From Glandiceps talaboti (Eukaryota; Hemichordata; Enteropneusta; Spengelidae), in the NCBI RefSeq assembly GCF_964340395.1, contig NC_135567.1:2917109-2981108 (forward strand): a stretch of DNA of 64,000 nt, written 5' to 3'. The position numbers were made by a program, and so were the translations under genes. Numbering within the stretch: the stretch's first letter is position 1; the number at the start of each line of letters is the position of its first letter. The notes below the pieces were generated by a model. The model was given only the letters and a program-made list of their open reading frames with translations. It made no database searches and was not told the origin of the DNA. Positions 49,181 through 62,464 of this stretch are shown piece after piece.

Positions 49181-50989
49181 TTTACCTCCCGTTATTGGCA
49201 AGATATTTTGTTCCATTTTATATAAGAGACAGGATTTATGGTTAAATGAAAACGGTCCTATCATCGAACTACAATCAGCCTTTAAGAAATAGCGAAGTGC
49301 AATAGATAATATATTTATTCTTAATACTATTATTACAGATTATTTAGCTAAACCCAAAGGACGAATGTTTTGTGCGTAAGTCGATTTTGAAAAAGCCTTT
49401 GATAGGGTACAACACTATCTACTCTTCTATAAGTTATTCAAATCTGGTATGAAGGGAAATTACTTTCGTACTTTAATGTCAATGTATAGCAATGTTCAAG
49501 CTTGTGTTCGAACACCTCATGGTTTGACTAACTTCTTTCATTGTAATTGTGGCTTAAACAGGGGTCTGTTATATCCCCACTTTTATTTTGCTTTTTTGTA
49601 AATGACATCGAAAGAGAACTACAAACCGAAAAATCTGCCGGAGTCTATATTGCTGGCCTAAATTTGTGGCTATTACTATTTGTAGACGATCTGGTCTTAA
49701 TGAGTGATACCGTCGTTGGGCTGCAAAGATTATTAAATAAATTGTCCATGTATTGTAAACGTTGGCTCCTAAATGTAAATCATGCCAAAACTAAAATTAT
49801 TGTATTTAACAAGGTGGGATAATTAAGAAAACTGAGAAATGGTTCTTAGATGGGCACAAACTTGACGTTGTCCCTTTTTATAAATACCTCGGAATCATTA
49901 TGTCGAGTAGCGGCAAATGGTATTTAGCTCAGAAAACCCTTGCACTTCAAGCCAGCAAAGCTATGTTTACTGTTCAAAACCAACTGGCTAAACTTGGAGA
50001 CATACCAGTCAATGCCGCGCTTAAAGTTTTTGATGGAAAAATATCACAGATACTCAACTAAGCAGCAGAGATTTGGGGTTTTCATAAAGAAACTGACATT
50101 GAACGTGTCCATAGTAAATTTCTACGTTACATATTGGGTTTAAATCGACATACGCCAAACTGTGCTTCCCTTCCTGAAACCGGTCGTTTACAATTAATTG
50201 TTACCAGACAAATCAAAATAATCAAGTATTGGTTTAAGTTGTTAAATTTGAAACCAGACTGCATCCTGTCTCTATGCTATAAGTATCAGTACGGAACGGC
50301 TGAAAATGATGTAAATTGTTGGGCCCTTGACGTCAAACACTTGTTATGTTGTTTTGGTTTTAGTGAAGTATGACAGACACAGGGTGTTGGAAATGAAAAT
50401 AGTTTTATCAATATATTCAAGGACAGGTGCAAGGATATCAATAGTCAACTAATACACAGTGAAATGTTAGAAACCTCTAAACTAGACATGTATTGTAATT
50501 TCAAATCTTTATTGACCTATCATATGAGATTTACCTAGACGTAGTGGACAAAAAAGTGTTCCGCTATGCACTCTGTCGCCTTCGTACGTCATCTCATCAG
50601 CTACAAATTGAAAACTGTAGATGGGAAAGAACAAAACCCCCTAGAAGTGATCGAGTGTGTCCTTTCTGTCAAAATGGAACAATTGAAGATGAATATCATT
50701 TTTGTCTGGTCTGTCCTACATATGATGACATACAAAGGAAGTACATTCCAGATTATTTCTTCGACCCACCTGCTCTACAAAATGTATTTAAGTTCTTAAT
50801 ACTATTATCAACAAAACATGAACATTTAATTAGACAACTCTCATGTTATGTTCACTTTGCTTTTCAGAAAAGAGCTGAAATGATTGAAAAATCTGGATGA
50901 CGGTAAACAACTGTACAACTTTTGGTTTATAAAGTTTTGTACATAAAGGCCGGTGGCCTAATATTATACGAATAAAACATTTATTCATT
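49181..50989 (+). mobile_element. LINE family A, 5' truncated, with long target duplication
   Basis: Plus-strand ORF2 remnant. From 49290: SAIDNIFILNTIITDYLA, then VDFEKAFDRVQ (catalytic Asp), VRTPHGLTNFF, GSVISPLLFCFFVNDI, LLLFVDDLVLMSD (VDD catalytic pair, about 49680), LSMYCKRWLLNVNHAKTK, a thumb in shifted frames, and a Cys/His end (RVCPFCQNGTIEDEYHF). In-frame stops and frameshifts (about 49279, 49377, 49820, 50060) inactivate it. The 3' UTR ends with aataaaacatttattcatt. The element starts inside the RT and is flanked by matching 56-bp direct repeats. It lies in an intron of the putative SET gene, in opposite orientation. Confidence 0.92.
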
Positions 50990-51045
50990 CATACAAATTA
51001 AAGGATTATGACTCTGTATTAGAAAGCAATATTTGTACATGTAAA
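50990..51045. repeat. Target-site duplication, right copy (56 bp)
   Basis: Second copy of 49125-49180, beginning right after the ttcatt tail of the LINE. Confidence 0.88.
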
Positions 51046-51212
51046 GTGACAAACAGTGAAAGACTAGCTAGTTACCTTTCTCTTATAACCACACACAATC
51101 TAGTTAGTATCTAAAACATGCTTTCCATGTTGTGCATACTCTGCCTGATCTGGTCACTTGTAAAAGTTCCTGATATCATTGTCATCATCATCATCATCGT
51201 CATCACCTTCAC

Positions 51213-51260
51213 CTTCAGTATTGCCATTATCAGTGTCACTCATCTGACTCACTGGTACTA
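51213..51260 (-). CDS. Possible linker exon of the host gene
   Basis: Minus strand: 3' splice site GACTTAATTAAG (weak pyrimidine tract), 5' splice site GAAG|GTGAAG, 48 nt, phase 1-1. Encodes VPVSQMSDTDNGNTE. The downstream sequence stays open as an Asp-rich run, so the exon end is uncertain. It is included because its phase and composition match the other small exons. Confidence 0.3.
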
Positions 51261-51319
51261 CTTAATTAAGTCAGTACAAGTCTCACTGTCCGTGTTCTCT
51301 ATTACATTCAAAACTAAAT

Positions 51320-51357
51320 CACCACCACCACCACCACCACCACCACCACCACCACCA
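51320..51357. repeat. (ACC)n microsatellite
   Basis: About 12 units of CAC/CCA. It would read as poly-Pro or poly-Gly if translated, but is treated as intronic. Confidence 0.93.
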
Positions 51358-51524
51358 TCAGCATCTACATCAGTATATGGTACGTCTCAATACTTCTTTT
51401 GCTGGCACTCATTAGAAGTTGATGTTTGTGTTGGAGTTGGCATGGAGGTACCTTGTTAATATTGGCTTAACGCTCTGTGCATACTATTCCTTTTACCTCC
51501 ATGGAGTTGGCAATCCAGTTATAC

Positions 51525-51743
51525 CTTTGTTGTTGTTGTTATTTAATATTAACACGTGTTCTTCTGATGGCGAGCCCTGTGACCTGGCAAACTTATGCTG
51601 TTCACGAAGAATTCTGTCCAACTCTTCCTTCGAGTCTATTGTCTCACAGATACTATCAACTTTGTCATAACCAAGATATATCGGGACATCCATAACTTTA
51701 TCTAAATTGTGCATTCGACGTTCGACATGTCGCGACACCATGT
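51525..51743 (-). CDS. Probable first coding exon of a minus-strand host gene
   Basis: A strong 3' splice site (CCTCCTGCTATCAG) ends at 51744. Two bases later an ATG in good context (acATGG, 51741) opens 72 codons: MVSRHVERRMHNLDKVMDV, YLGYDKVDSICETIDS, EELDRILREQHKFARSQG, ending in an Asn run. The 5' splice site AAAG|GTATAACT is at 51524/51525 in phase 1, matching the downstream exons. The product is charged and helical-looking with no recognised domain. An upstream untranslated exon candidate is at 53260. Whether this joins the SET exon is inferred from strand, order and phase only. Confidence 0.45.
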
Positions 51744-51863
51744 CTGATAGCAGGAGGGACGAAAAGCTTCAAAAGTTCAAGCGTCACTCGACTCTGAACT
51801 CCAGTATGGCACAAACAAATCACCAACAAACTAACAGAGTCAACAACAAAGGTCACTCTGCGA

Positions 51864-51969
51864 GCGATATTCTTATAAAATCGGTAGCGATGTCATTTCC
51901 ACAGTCACACACACAACACAGTGTGTGACTGTGGAAATGACATCGCTACCGATTTTATAAGAATATCGC
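51864..51969. repeat. Perfect 49-bp inverted repeat, 8-nt loop
   Basis: Arm 51864-51912 (gcgatattcttataaaatc...) and arm 51921-51969 are exact complements around acaacaca. The right arm continues into a dispersed repeat (to 52032) that also occurs inverted at 46428-46527. Confidence 0.95.
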
Positions 51970-53259
51970 CAATCCCTATAATAACATCATTGTTCTGTAT
52001 TAGGACCGTCATAGACAAGAATAAAACCATTTAGCGGTGAACGAACTTACGCATATCGTAAGTACAGTACTAGCAGTAGTAGTAAGAAAACCGTCTAGAA
52101 ACGGGACAACTACCGATTACCAGATTTAACGATTTCGATATTACCGTATCACTTTCTTCTAACGATGTCTTTAGACCTTAAAAAGTACAAAGATTCCCCC
52201 CCCCCCCACATTTTGGAGAAAACTGATACTCAATCAATGAATTGTACGGTGTACGCCGGCGTACAGTTTGACGTTGTACTGAACGATAACAGCTGATAAC
52301 AATTTGACGATTACCTATTGCGCTGACATTGATCATACCTAGTATTCAACCGAAATAGCTATAAACATCATTTGATTCAAAAATTAAACTAGAATTTTGA
52401 GGGAATGCTATTGATTTTCGAACAAATGCAAAATTCAACACCAAAATTTATTTACGGACGATACGATGGCGGCCAATGTACAACATATTATAATGTTGTT
52501 CAGGCCCCGGGGTCCAGACGATCGGGATTTCTTTTTTCAATCGTTCTCAAATCGAACAAGACTTTATTTCTGAGTGACAAGTATTTTCGACTTACAGCTC
52601 ATAAACAAATCCAGTGAAAAAATGTAAAAAACTTTATACTTTCAACAATTTTGTAAGTATACCGCGCAACTTAATTTTAAAACTTCGGACACCCGGCCCA
52701 CCTGCCCCCTTGCACTGTGCCCGCCATGTTGGATACGATACGAAACTCAGGTTTTAGACGCATCATAAATATATGTGACCGAAATAAAAGTTAAATTGTT
52801 TTAATCAAGATTAAATTATATTCATTGGGCTTTGAAGGAAAAAATGTCCAAGATGCAAGGCTTCAAAACAAAGATATGCTTTATACTGTACAACTACTAG
52901 TACAAGGGGGCATCCAGTTTACAAGTTTCATTTTGAAGCGACGGACATTTTCTCAATCGATCTAGAATTAAATAACTTCATTTCTGCCAGAATATTTTCG
53001 TCACACAGCCAAACCATATACTTTTGTTTTGATAGTATTGGGGTTTGTATTTCAAAAAGAGGTTACGAAATATTGGCTTTGAAACAGTAAAATACTACAT
53101 TACGAAGAATGAGGCAGTGGTGTTCAACAATGTCCGACCGACTGCAGACATGATTTGACTTCTGACTGAATAATCTTTTTAGCTTAGAACTATCATAATA
53201 AACTATCAAATTTCTCCAAAAAAGGGGAATTATACTTACAATTTTGGAATGATACTTAC

Positions 53260-53335
53260 TGAAAAAGTTCTTCACTCAATCACTGTGGTCAGCCGAGCTC
53301 TGCACTCCACCACGGACTGAATCTGACGCGACAAC
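53260..53335 (-). promoter_or_regulatory. Possible 5' untranslated exon / promoter region
   Basis: In minus sense, a perfect 5' splice site TTCA|GTAAGTATC lies at 53259/53260. Upstream is less AT-rich sequence with several CpG and a CACGTGAC E-box-like word (about 53343). Splicing to the acceptor at 51744 would give a ~1.5-kb first intron. The transcription start is not determined. Confidence 0.3.
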
Positions 53336-53766
53336 TGTAAGTCACGTGACAATTTACGTTCGATGTAGCAAACAGAAGTTTTCAGCGCATTGTCAAATAT
53401 ATAACTTCTGAGGAGCAATTTTAGAAGGGCCCAATCACTATATATTTTGGTTTTTGGGCGTAAAAATTAACAATAATCCTCGAGACTTGGCGAATATGTC
53501 CGTTTGAGTCTCGGTAACATGTATGTGGAGAGATAATACAGATATTATATGAAAATTAAGATTTAAATTTAAAAAACCCTCACTTCCCCCCATGGTTGAC
53601 TTTTTATGCATCGAACATATAAACTGTCGATTTTGGAGTCCCTGATATCACCAATTTAAATCAGTTCCTGTGGTTGAAACCTGATATATGAGATTGTATT
53701 ATCATTCCCTGTTGTGTCAATCTTTAACACTTCAAGAGGCACATCGGAAAGTATTGAATCATAATC

Positions 53767-53860
53767 TCAAAACGTTAAGGGGAAACAAAATTTTCTCCCT
53801 AAAGATGATTTCCCCCTATGGTAGATTTTTTCCGCATGTATATTCCCCCTAATCCTCAGA
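53767..53860. repeat. GGGGAAA/TTTCCCC modules
   Basis: ttaaggggaaac, attttctccct, gatttccccctatggt and tattccccctaa: diverged relatives of the minisatellite core. Confidence 0.6.
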
Positions 53861-53863
53861 TAG

Positions 53864-53867
<4 letters not shown>

Positions 53868-53940
<73 letters not shown>
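53868..53940. repeat. (TA)n microsatellite
   Basis: About 36 pure units. Confidence 0.97.
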
Positions 53941-53942
<2 letters not shown>

Positions 53943-54379
53943 AGGTAAGTCATAAACTGAAGGAAAAGTGCTCAATACTGAGAAGTAGAGCTGTATTTAC
54001 ACAAAGTACACAAGTTATGGTACGGAGGCCGTTACGATCTTCAGACGACTAAATAACGGAAATTCAAGTGATAGAATTCGAACTCACAGAAGAACTGGTA
54101 CCCGGATGTGATGCGCGTTGTTGAGTGACATGGTGGAATGATAGAATGTATTTGTTTTCGTGGACGATTTAGTGGACGATCTAGTGGAATTAATCTCTAA
54201 AAAAAAACCATGAATCATGGTCTGAGTACTTCACAAATGTATTCAATGCTCAAGTCCAAAGTGATGAAAGTTTCTCGATTTCCATGATCTTATCAGATCC
54301 ACCTTGATAGACATAAATTCAGGCATTAATGGTGAGATTAATATCCGACTGTAGTCTTTTGGACAAGGTAATTACTTTG

Positions 54380-54770
54380 ATAGTCTAGTTCCTATACTGT
54401 ATCATTACCATTTATACCTCCACTCACAGTATAGTCAGAGTCGTTACTCTAGAAGTCTTGAAATGCATGAGATGCAATTTAAAATTCATTTAAAGCCACC
54501 CACACAGTCATTAACATCATGTCTTTGTTAATAAATCACAAAACTCTAACCAATAACACAGTCCCTCATAAAGTTAGTGTTTATTGGGACAGTAATGTTC
54601 AAATGTGGTATATTTGTCAGCTCATGATGCTACTTATATACTGTTTACATCACCAAAACATTTAGGTTTCACTGATTGGGTGAACAACTTTTTGTGCTAT
54701 TTGAGGGGCTTTTGGCTAGACGTGGTTTAGTTAGAAACCATATTGGCATCCAGACTTACTTTGAAGGAGA
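54380..54770. repeat. Dispersed repeat related to 23740-23895
   Basis: Shared left block (tagttcctat, cattaccattta, acctccactcac) and right block (ggtttagttag, attggcatc). Confidence 0.6.
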
Positions 54771-54949
54771 TCATTGAAGAACAATAAAAATAAAACTCAA
54801 GGTGTGGATATGGGATCAGTGTGGCATTCTACATAGACATTCTCCAACAATTCTTGTAGACATGTTATGTAACCATTTTTCTTCACGAAAGGCATGTTCC
54901 CACAGGAATCAATGGGGTAGGGGTTTCTAACATTGTCTTTTGAAAGTAA

Positions 54950-55330
54950 ATTACATGTATGTCAAAACTAAAATTATTGTATTTACTAAGAGATGAAATT
55001 CTTAAGAAACTTGAAAAGTGGTTATTGGTGGTCATAAACTCGACGTTGTTCGCTTTTTATGAATATCTAGGCGTGATTATGTCAAGCAGTGGTCTATGGT
55101 ATTTAGCGCTTGCAGCTCAAGCGAGTAAAGCAATGATTGCGGTCATGAGTCAACTTGCAAAACTTGGGACCTCCGACCTAGTCAAAACTAAATTTAAAAG
55201 TTTTTGACTGTAAACTATTACCGATATTAAATTATACAGTGGAGATTTTGGGTTTTAATAGGTCTACTGAAACTGAACGTGTTCAAAGTAAATTTCAGTG
55301 TTATATTTTGAGTCGTATATAAACATATAT
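54950..55330 (+). mobile_element. LINE family A fragment
   Basis: Plus-strand residues KLKLLYLLRDEILKKLEKW, NSTLFAFYEYLGVIMSSSG, WYLALAAQASKAMIAVMSQL, then ETERVQSKF correspond to the thumb region at 49790-50130 of the better-kept copy. Both ends are truncated and the frame breaks near 55205. Confidence 0.85.
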
Positions 55331-55619
55331 GTAGTCTTTGAGTATGGGAGCTACAAAAATGCTTGACAAGTGTTCATTACGCCATTACGGGAAGTAGGCT
55401 GAAATGTTTTGAGATAGCTGAACGAGAGCTGCAAAACTTTAACCTCAGACCACTTCTCCTCAGCCCTGGTTCAAGTTCTTAGGTCATAGTGGTGTAAACT
55501 ACATCTCAGACCACAATGTAGTGACCTGAGACTACATGTACATGTAGGCCCTACCTACTGGTATATTATGTAACTGCACTTGACGCCAGTGTGATTTCTA
55601 ACTAAACTGTGTTATTGAA

Positions 55620-56400
55620 AGAACCGATATGACGTCATCTGTTTTCGTTGTACCTGACACAATCCTAGCTGCTGTATTTTGGGCATGTTCAAGAGGGACA
55701 TGTTTTTAGCTGACAGCCCATACAGAAGGGCCATTCAGTAGTCAGGTATCGATGATATAAGTGCATGACCAAGGTTCTGACAAACTCCGTTTGTAAGATA
55801 CTGGCGTATGCGACCATAGACAGTGGAGAGGCCCCCTCCACTGTCAATGATGCGACCTATTGTTCGGGGGTGAAAAAGAACTGATCTACATGTCAACGAG
55901 ATGTGCTTCTTGAGGTTATAACGGTCATCAATTGTTACACAAATGGTACATGTTGAATCCACTAACTGCACAGAAGACGATCCCATGTTGATGTGGTTCA
56001 TGAGACGAGGAAGCCTGTTGAACTGAGACGTGATAAGGAGGACCTCGGTTTTGCCACCATTAAACTAGCTTATTTTGGGTCGTTTAATATCATGTGCAAC
56101 AGTTTCCATCTTAGTTACTGTAGTTGACGTATGTGATTGGGGAAATATATTGGTAAATCTGGTTGTCGTCTGCATGTTGTTGCATATTGAGATTTTGATG
56201 TCGGATTAGCTTTCCAAGTGGTGATGTGTATAGACAGCATACGCGTGTAAGAGTGGACCAAGCACAGGGTTTTGTGACACTCCACACTGCAAATGTTTGG
56301 TTTCTGATATGCCTTGTACAGAAATGGACTGTTGTATATCTTTGAGGTATAAAGACTCTAGTCGAATGCCTGTAATACCGAGCTCGGAATAAACTTGAAA
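55620..56400 (-). mobile_element. L2/CR1-like LINE RT fragment
   Basis: Minus strand from 56395: GIRLESLYLKDIQQSIS, then SQNPVLGPLL, YTSPLGKLIRHQNLNMQQ, HADDNQIYQYI (catalytic ADD), FNGGKTEVLLI, and GSSSVQLVDS / LKKHISLTCRS, QYLTNGVCQNLGHALISS, ending in TAARIVSGTTKTDDVI. Frameshifts and stops are present (about 56070, 55735). A ~38-bp palindrome at 55813-55850 interrupts the thumb region. The 5' half, including the first catalytic Asp, is missing. Confidence 0.87.
55813..55850. repeat. Mini-foldback inside a LINE RT
   Basis: GACAGTGGAG and CTCCACTGTC (10-bp perfect arms, 7-nt loop) with a CCATA flank. It adds residues IIDSGGGLSTVYG in a place where related LINEs continue directly from TIGRI to RQYLT. 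Confidence 0.75.
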
Positions 56401-56439
56401 TTATGCTGGAGTCAGAATTTACGGGGGGGGGGGGGCATG

Positions 56440-56575
56440 AACAAAATTGAGGTTCAAAGGGAGGGGGGCATGACAATTGTGATGGTCTGAAAGGGCCCCC
56501 GAATATTCTGCTCATGATTTGAACCAAAATTAAACCTCAGGAGCAGTTGTTTACCAAGTAAATTTACATTTGTAT
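56440..56575. repeat. Dispersed repeat related to 26938-27160
   Basis: Ordered shared words listed at 26938; it ends just before the TC run. Confidence 0.6.
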
Positions 56576-56584
56576 AAGTGTATG

Positions 56585-56685
<101 letters not shown>

Positions 56686-57619
56686 GCCGTATGTCTCCTT
56701 CTCTCTTGCTCTATCTCTCTGTGTGGAGACTTTGTTGAACATTCAAACCACAGGAGCAATCGTTTACCTTGTACTTTGCAAAATTGTTCACTTCATTTAC
56801 CTACCACACATTTAATTATTAGGCAGCCAATGGCCAAACGAATGTGTGTGTCTGCCAAAATATCTATGTATTAGTTAAAGCGTAGGTAATACAGTTCTAA
56901 AATAATTTAATGAGAGTACAATTTGGGTATTGAAGACAATTTTCAAGTACTTTATGGCTTCCAATAATGTGTATGGTTTGAAATATTATGCCGCTAAATG
57001 GCCTCCTACATGTCCTTATTTTTCAAACAATTGCCTACTGTGGGAGGGGGACACACCCTCCCCACTAGTTATCGAAGGGGGGTGCCGTTTCTGTCAAGAC
57101 ATAGGATTCAAAAAGAAAACTCTGCTGGTTAAGTTTTTCCAAGTACAGGTTACAGCCCAATGAGCCCACATCCATTTGTAAAGAAATCTCTATGTCTGAT
57201 ATGTATGGACACTGAAGTTGATTTCCACTGTTAGCTTACAGTGTGTCATATAGTGTACCATACTGTACTTCTCTGACGTGTATGGGGAGGGGGTAATGTA
57301 TAATTGCATATTAAAATATGTGCAGCCGGGGGGGGGGGGTATGGACGTCGCCATCTTTCAAGCGCTAAATTACCTGTTAATCGAGATTTGTTTCAAAACA
57401 TTAGCATGGTTGATAATATATGTGAAAGGGGTAAACTAAGAATGGTTTCTGGGATCGCCTAAGTCAACACGACATATATTGTGGATGGTCTGAGATATTC
57501 GATTACGATTCACATCGTCCGATTTCCAATCGTCCCAATATCCATATTAACATTCTTTATCGTTTCAAAATCACAAAAATGCATATGTCGTGGTGGGGTG
57601 AGTACCGACTCTAGTTTGG

Positions 57620-58839
<1,220 letters not shown>

Positions 58840-59011
58840 TGCTCCTTATAGTCTCGCTGCCAGACTCGAGACTATCGTCCCTAATCTGTTTACCGAGCGG
58901 CGCAGCCGCGAGAAGAGCGGGACCAGTCCCCCTCTATTCTCGCGGCTGCGCCGCTCGGTAAACAGATTAGGGACGATAGTCTCGAGTCTGGCAGCGAGAC
59001 TATGCTCCTTA
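58840..59011. mobile_element. Foldback MITE with 9-bp target duplication
   Basis: The element 58849-59002 (154 bp) starts tagtctcgctgccagac and ends gtctggcagcgagacta. Arms of about 65 bp pair almost perfectly around a ~20-nt centre. It is flanked by the 9-bp direct repeat TGCTCCTTA (58840-58848 and 59003-59011). A 9-bp duplication with long inverted arms fits Mutator-like (MULE) non-autonomous elements. GC content is much higher than the surroundings. Confidence 0.9.
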
Positions 59012-60023
59012 CAGCAGTTTGTTTTTCCCGCATATGCATACATTACCCATAATCCTTTTAAGTATTCTGCAGATATCTGTGCAATGTGCACTCATGACTC
59101 ATGAAAATCTGGAATGCACTGATCGAAGCCAATTGTACAGTTATACTATAAAAACAGGAGTTATGAGTATACCACATTGAAATAAAACAAGAGAATAAGA
59201 GATGAGGGCCCTCAGAATCGTCACGTAGAGTGATATAACAGTTACATGGATGCCGGGCATGTACCCATAGGTACGGGCCCGGGGGGGGGGGGGGTTCTGC
59301 ATGCCGAACGTCATTAAGTATTTCCTTTACTTTGGTGCTCATGATCGTAATTTGGATGATGCCCAAGATATTTGAGGCGTGAATACCTGTTGTTCTTCTA
59401 AAGGCTTGTTTATTACTGTGAAGATCACACCCTAACACTTAATTGTTCTATAAACGACACATGGACAAGAATACTATTCCCATAGAGGTTAGTCTAGTTA
59501 ATTCCTGATGGACCGTATTTCGTTCAGCGTTACGTTGTACATAACACGGTCAGTCAGAAACTATAGACTACATGGACGACATGGATGCCATATAATATTC
59601 CCAATAGTCACTCAATTTTACTTAGCTAGAAATAATGTCCACAGACTCAAATCTGTCAGCACGTCTCTACTGTGAGTTTGTTGACGCTATTGGCCGGTCA
59701 GGTTTGTTAAGAAGCTCCATACACTAGCAATATTTGTGGCCCAATTTTAAACTATTATTGGAAACGATTGTCATGTCATCTAAATCTGTATTACTATGCA
59801 TCAAACGCGTAGAAATGTGAAACACGTTTAGTGGTGGCGGTATGTAGTGCATAATGAAAAGGCGTACTACGAACATTTATTTCAAAATGAGCCCTGTGAT
59901 ATTACAATCTACGTACGTCCTAACCATGTAGTTCATATCATAAGCCTGCTTATATACATACATATGTATCGAATACACTAGCTACACGTATAGCGTTTAT
60001 GTACGTATTGATTGCAAGCACGG
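59012..60023. other. No gene recognised
   Basis: Intergenic, with a G16 run at about 59279. Confidence 0.5.
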
Positions 60024-60282
60024 TAGATTTGAATATTCATTTGTTTACTGCCCGGTTATGGGGGTGAACTCATGAATATATTCTGAACTAAATGCAAATG
60101 TATTCAAATCACTTCCGACTCGCAATCTGAACTATTTTTCAGATCGAGTATAATCCGATTAGACAGGCGCTAATGGGAAAGTACAGAAACGTCCACCTCA
60201 TCAGCATAAAAGTACAGAATTGAACTCAATCTGAACTATAGTACGGAAAATGTCGTAAACTGTACTATTTTTTCTACTAGTG
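60024..60282 (-). repeat. 258-bp dispersed repeat, copy 2 (inverted)
   Basis: Reverse complement of 19218-19476 with no difference seen by eye. Confidence 0.92.
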
Positions 60283-61693
60283 CTAACTGTGTTCGTATCG
60301 ATTGCTGTATTTTCAAGCTAAGAAAACATGTTATGTCATAGATTAGATAGAATGAACACGTCCTAACCACCTTCCGATAAGTACAACAATTTTCATTCTT
60401 CTTTTTGTAACGTTGTTATTTTTGCACTGATTAACAGTGAGATGCAGGAATGTAGATGATTTACAATGGCCTTTATATCCAAAATGAAAAATTCTCAATA
60501 AATAATGACGGATATTATCTAAATCTCTATATTTTTAGAAAATGCAAATATGTGAATTTTATTGGCATTGTGCTACCTTTGTCACAAAACAGGTGATTCT
60601 TAGGTGACAATATGATTTTTCAGTCCAAGTTTGCAAGGTACATCATATGCATCTGTACCATATACTGTGCATCCGAACCACTAACGTTTGAAACAAAGTC
60701 CTTGAAATGAAGGTATGAAGCTTGTACATTTGCATTTTGGGTTAGTGTGCTGTATTGTCTGAAATTAGGACCTCGATTCTGTGCAATAGTACATGTCTGT
60801 CCTGAATTTAAAATGGGCGTTTAAATTCGTCTAACGAACTTTCCAAACATTCAAGTTACCGAATAAAGTCCCCCACTGAAGAGAAATTCAGAATTTGTTT
60901 ATTTGAAACCTGCTGTCCTCAAACCATGTGCTCCCACAGGGATTCTTGATTTGTGTTCTGCAGAAAATGTAATACCAGGATTTACTTTCACGGAAATTAT
61001 ATGTGCTGATCACCATGAAGCAGGAAGCCGTTGCAGTTATTGAACACCTTTCAAATTGAACAGACTATAACACCACTGTTCTGTTGAATTTGAATTCTGA
61101 ATTACAGACATAATCTCGCGATATGAAGTCAACAACTGCATTACTTAATTCACAATTTGATGATGAATCAAACAATATTTTTCAGCGTACATCTGTAGTT
61201 TGGTTTAATTTGTAAAGTGGCAAGTTCAATTTGTGACGCATTTACATACATATGAACTGCTTCGATGTGTCTGCATTTGAAGAGGACAACACAGGACCCC
61301 CTGGGGGTGGGGGTTACTAATGCCTATTGGGTATACTTATATGCTTATTGCGTATATATCACTATGTAACATTTAGTTTGATGCTTAGACCGATCAGACT
61401 CGTGATTTGCACCGACAATATAATGGAATAATATATTTAGTACAATAAACTAATATTCTAGTAAATCCTGTGGTGTATACGTTTTCATATGGACATATGG
61501 TGGGATACCCTCACTTGACCACACCCTGGGAGATGATATGACGATCCGTAAAATGAAGTGTCAAATTTAGACATGATGAATATACATTTCTGTTATTCTG
61601 ATGAGAGAATGATGTATTGACATCATCCCCGTCACAACATATCACTCAGTATGGAGTTATTATCTTAACCACTGAAAGCACTGTTCTGTATCA
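60283..61693. other. No gene recognised
   Basis: AT-rich intergenic sequence. Confidence 0.5.
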
Positions 61694-61949
61694 GTCAGTC
61701 AGTCAGTCAGTCAGTCAGTCAGTCAGTCAGTTAGCCAGCCAGCCAGTCAGTCAGTCAGTCAGTCAGCTAGTCAGTAAGCCAGCCTGCCAGCCAGCCAGCC
61801 AGCCAGCCAGTCAGTCAGTCAGTCAGTCAGTCAGTCAACTAGTCAGTCAGTCAGTCAGTTAGTCAGTTAGTCAGTCAGTCAGTCAGTCAGTCAGTCAGCC
61901 AGCTAGTCAGTAAGCCAGCCTGCCAGCCAGTCAGTCAGTCAGTCAGTCA

Positions 61950-61986
<37 letters not shown>

Positions 61987-62005
61987 TCAGTCAGTCAGTC
62001 AGTCA

Positions 62006-62050
<45 letters not shown>

Positions 62051-62432
62051 TCAGTCAGTCAGTCAGTCAGTCAACTAGTCAGTCAGTCAGTTAGTCAGTT
62101 AGTCAGTCAGTCAGTCAGTCAGTCAGTCAGTCAGTCAGCCAGCTAGTCAGTAAGCCAGCCTGCCAGCCAGTCAGTCAGTCAGTCAGCCAGCCAGTCAGTC
62201 AGTCAGTCAGTCAGTCAGTCAGTCAGCCAGCTAGTCAGTAAGCCAGCCTGCCAGCCAGTCAGTCAGTCAGTCAGTCAGTTAGCCAGCCAGCCAGCCAGTC
62301 AGTCAGTCAGTCAGTCAGTCAGTCAATCAGTTAGTCAGTCAGTCAGTCAGTCAGTCAGTCAGTCAGTCAGTCAGTCAGTCAGTCAGTCAGTCAGTCAGTC
62401 AGCCAGTCAGTCAGTCAGTCAATCAGTTAGTC

Positions 62433-62464
<32 letters not shown>

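Noticed and set aside
54055-54100. tRNA B-box-like word (gagttcgaattc in minus sense)
   Set aside because: No A box at the right distance and no cloverleaf; at most a SINE trace.
61617-61862. Ser-Gln-Ser-Val repeat frame
   Set aside because: Translation of the CAGT array.
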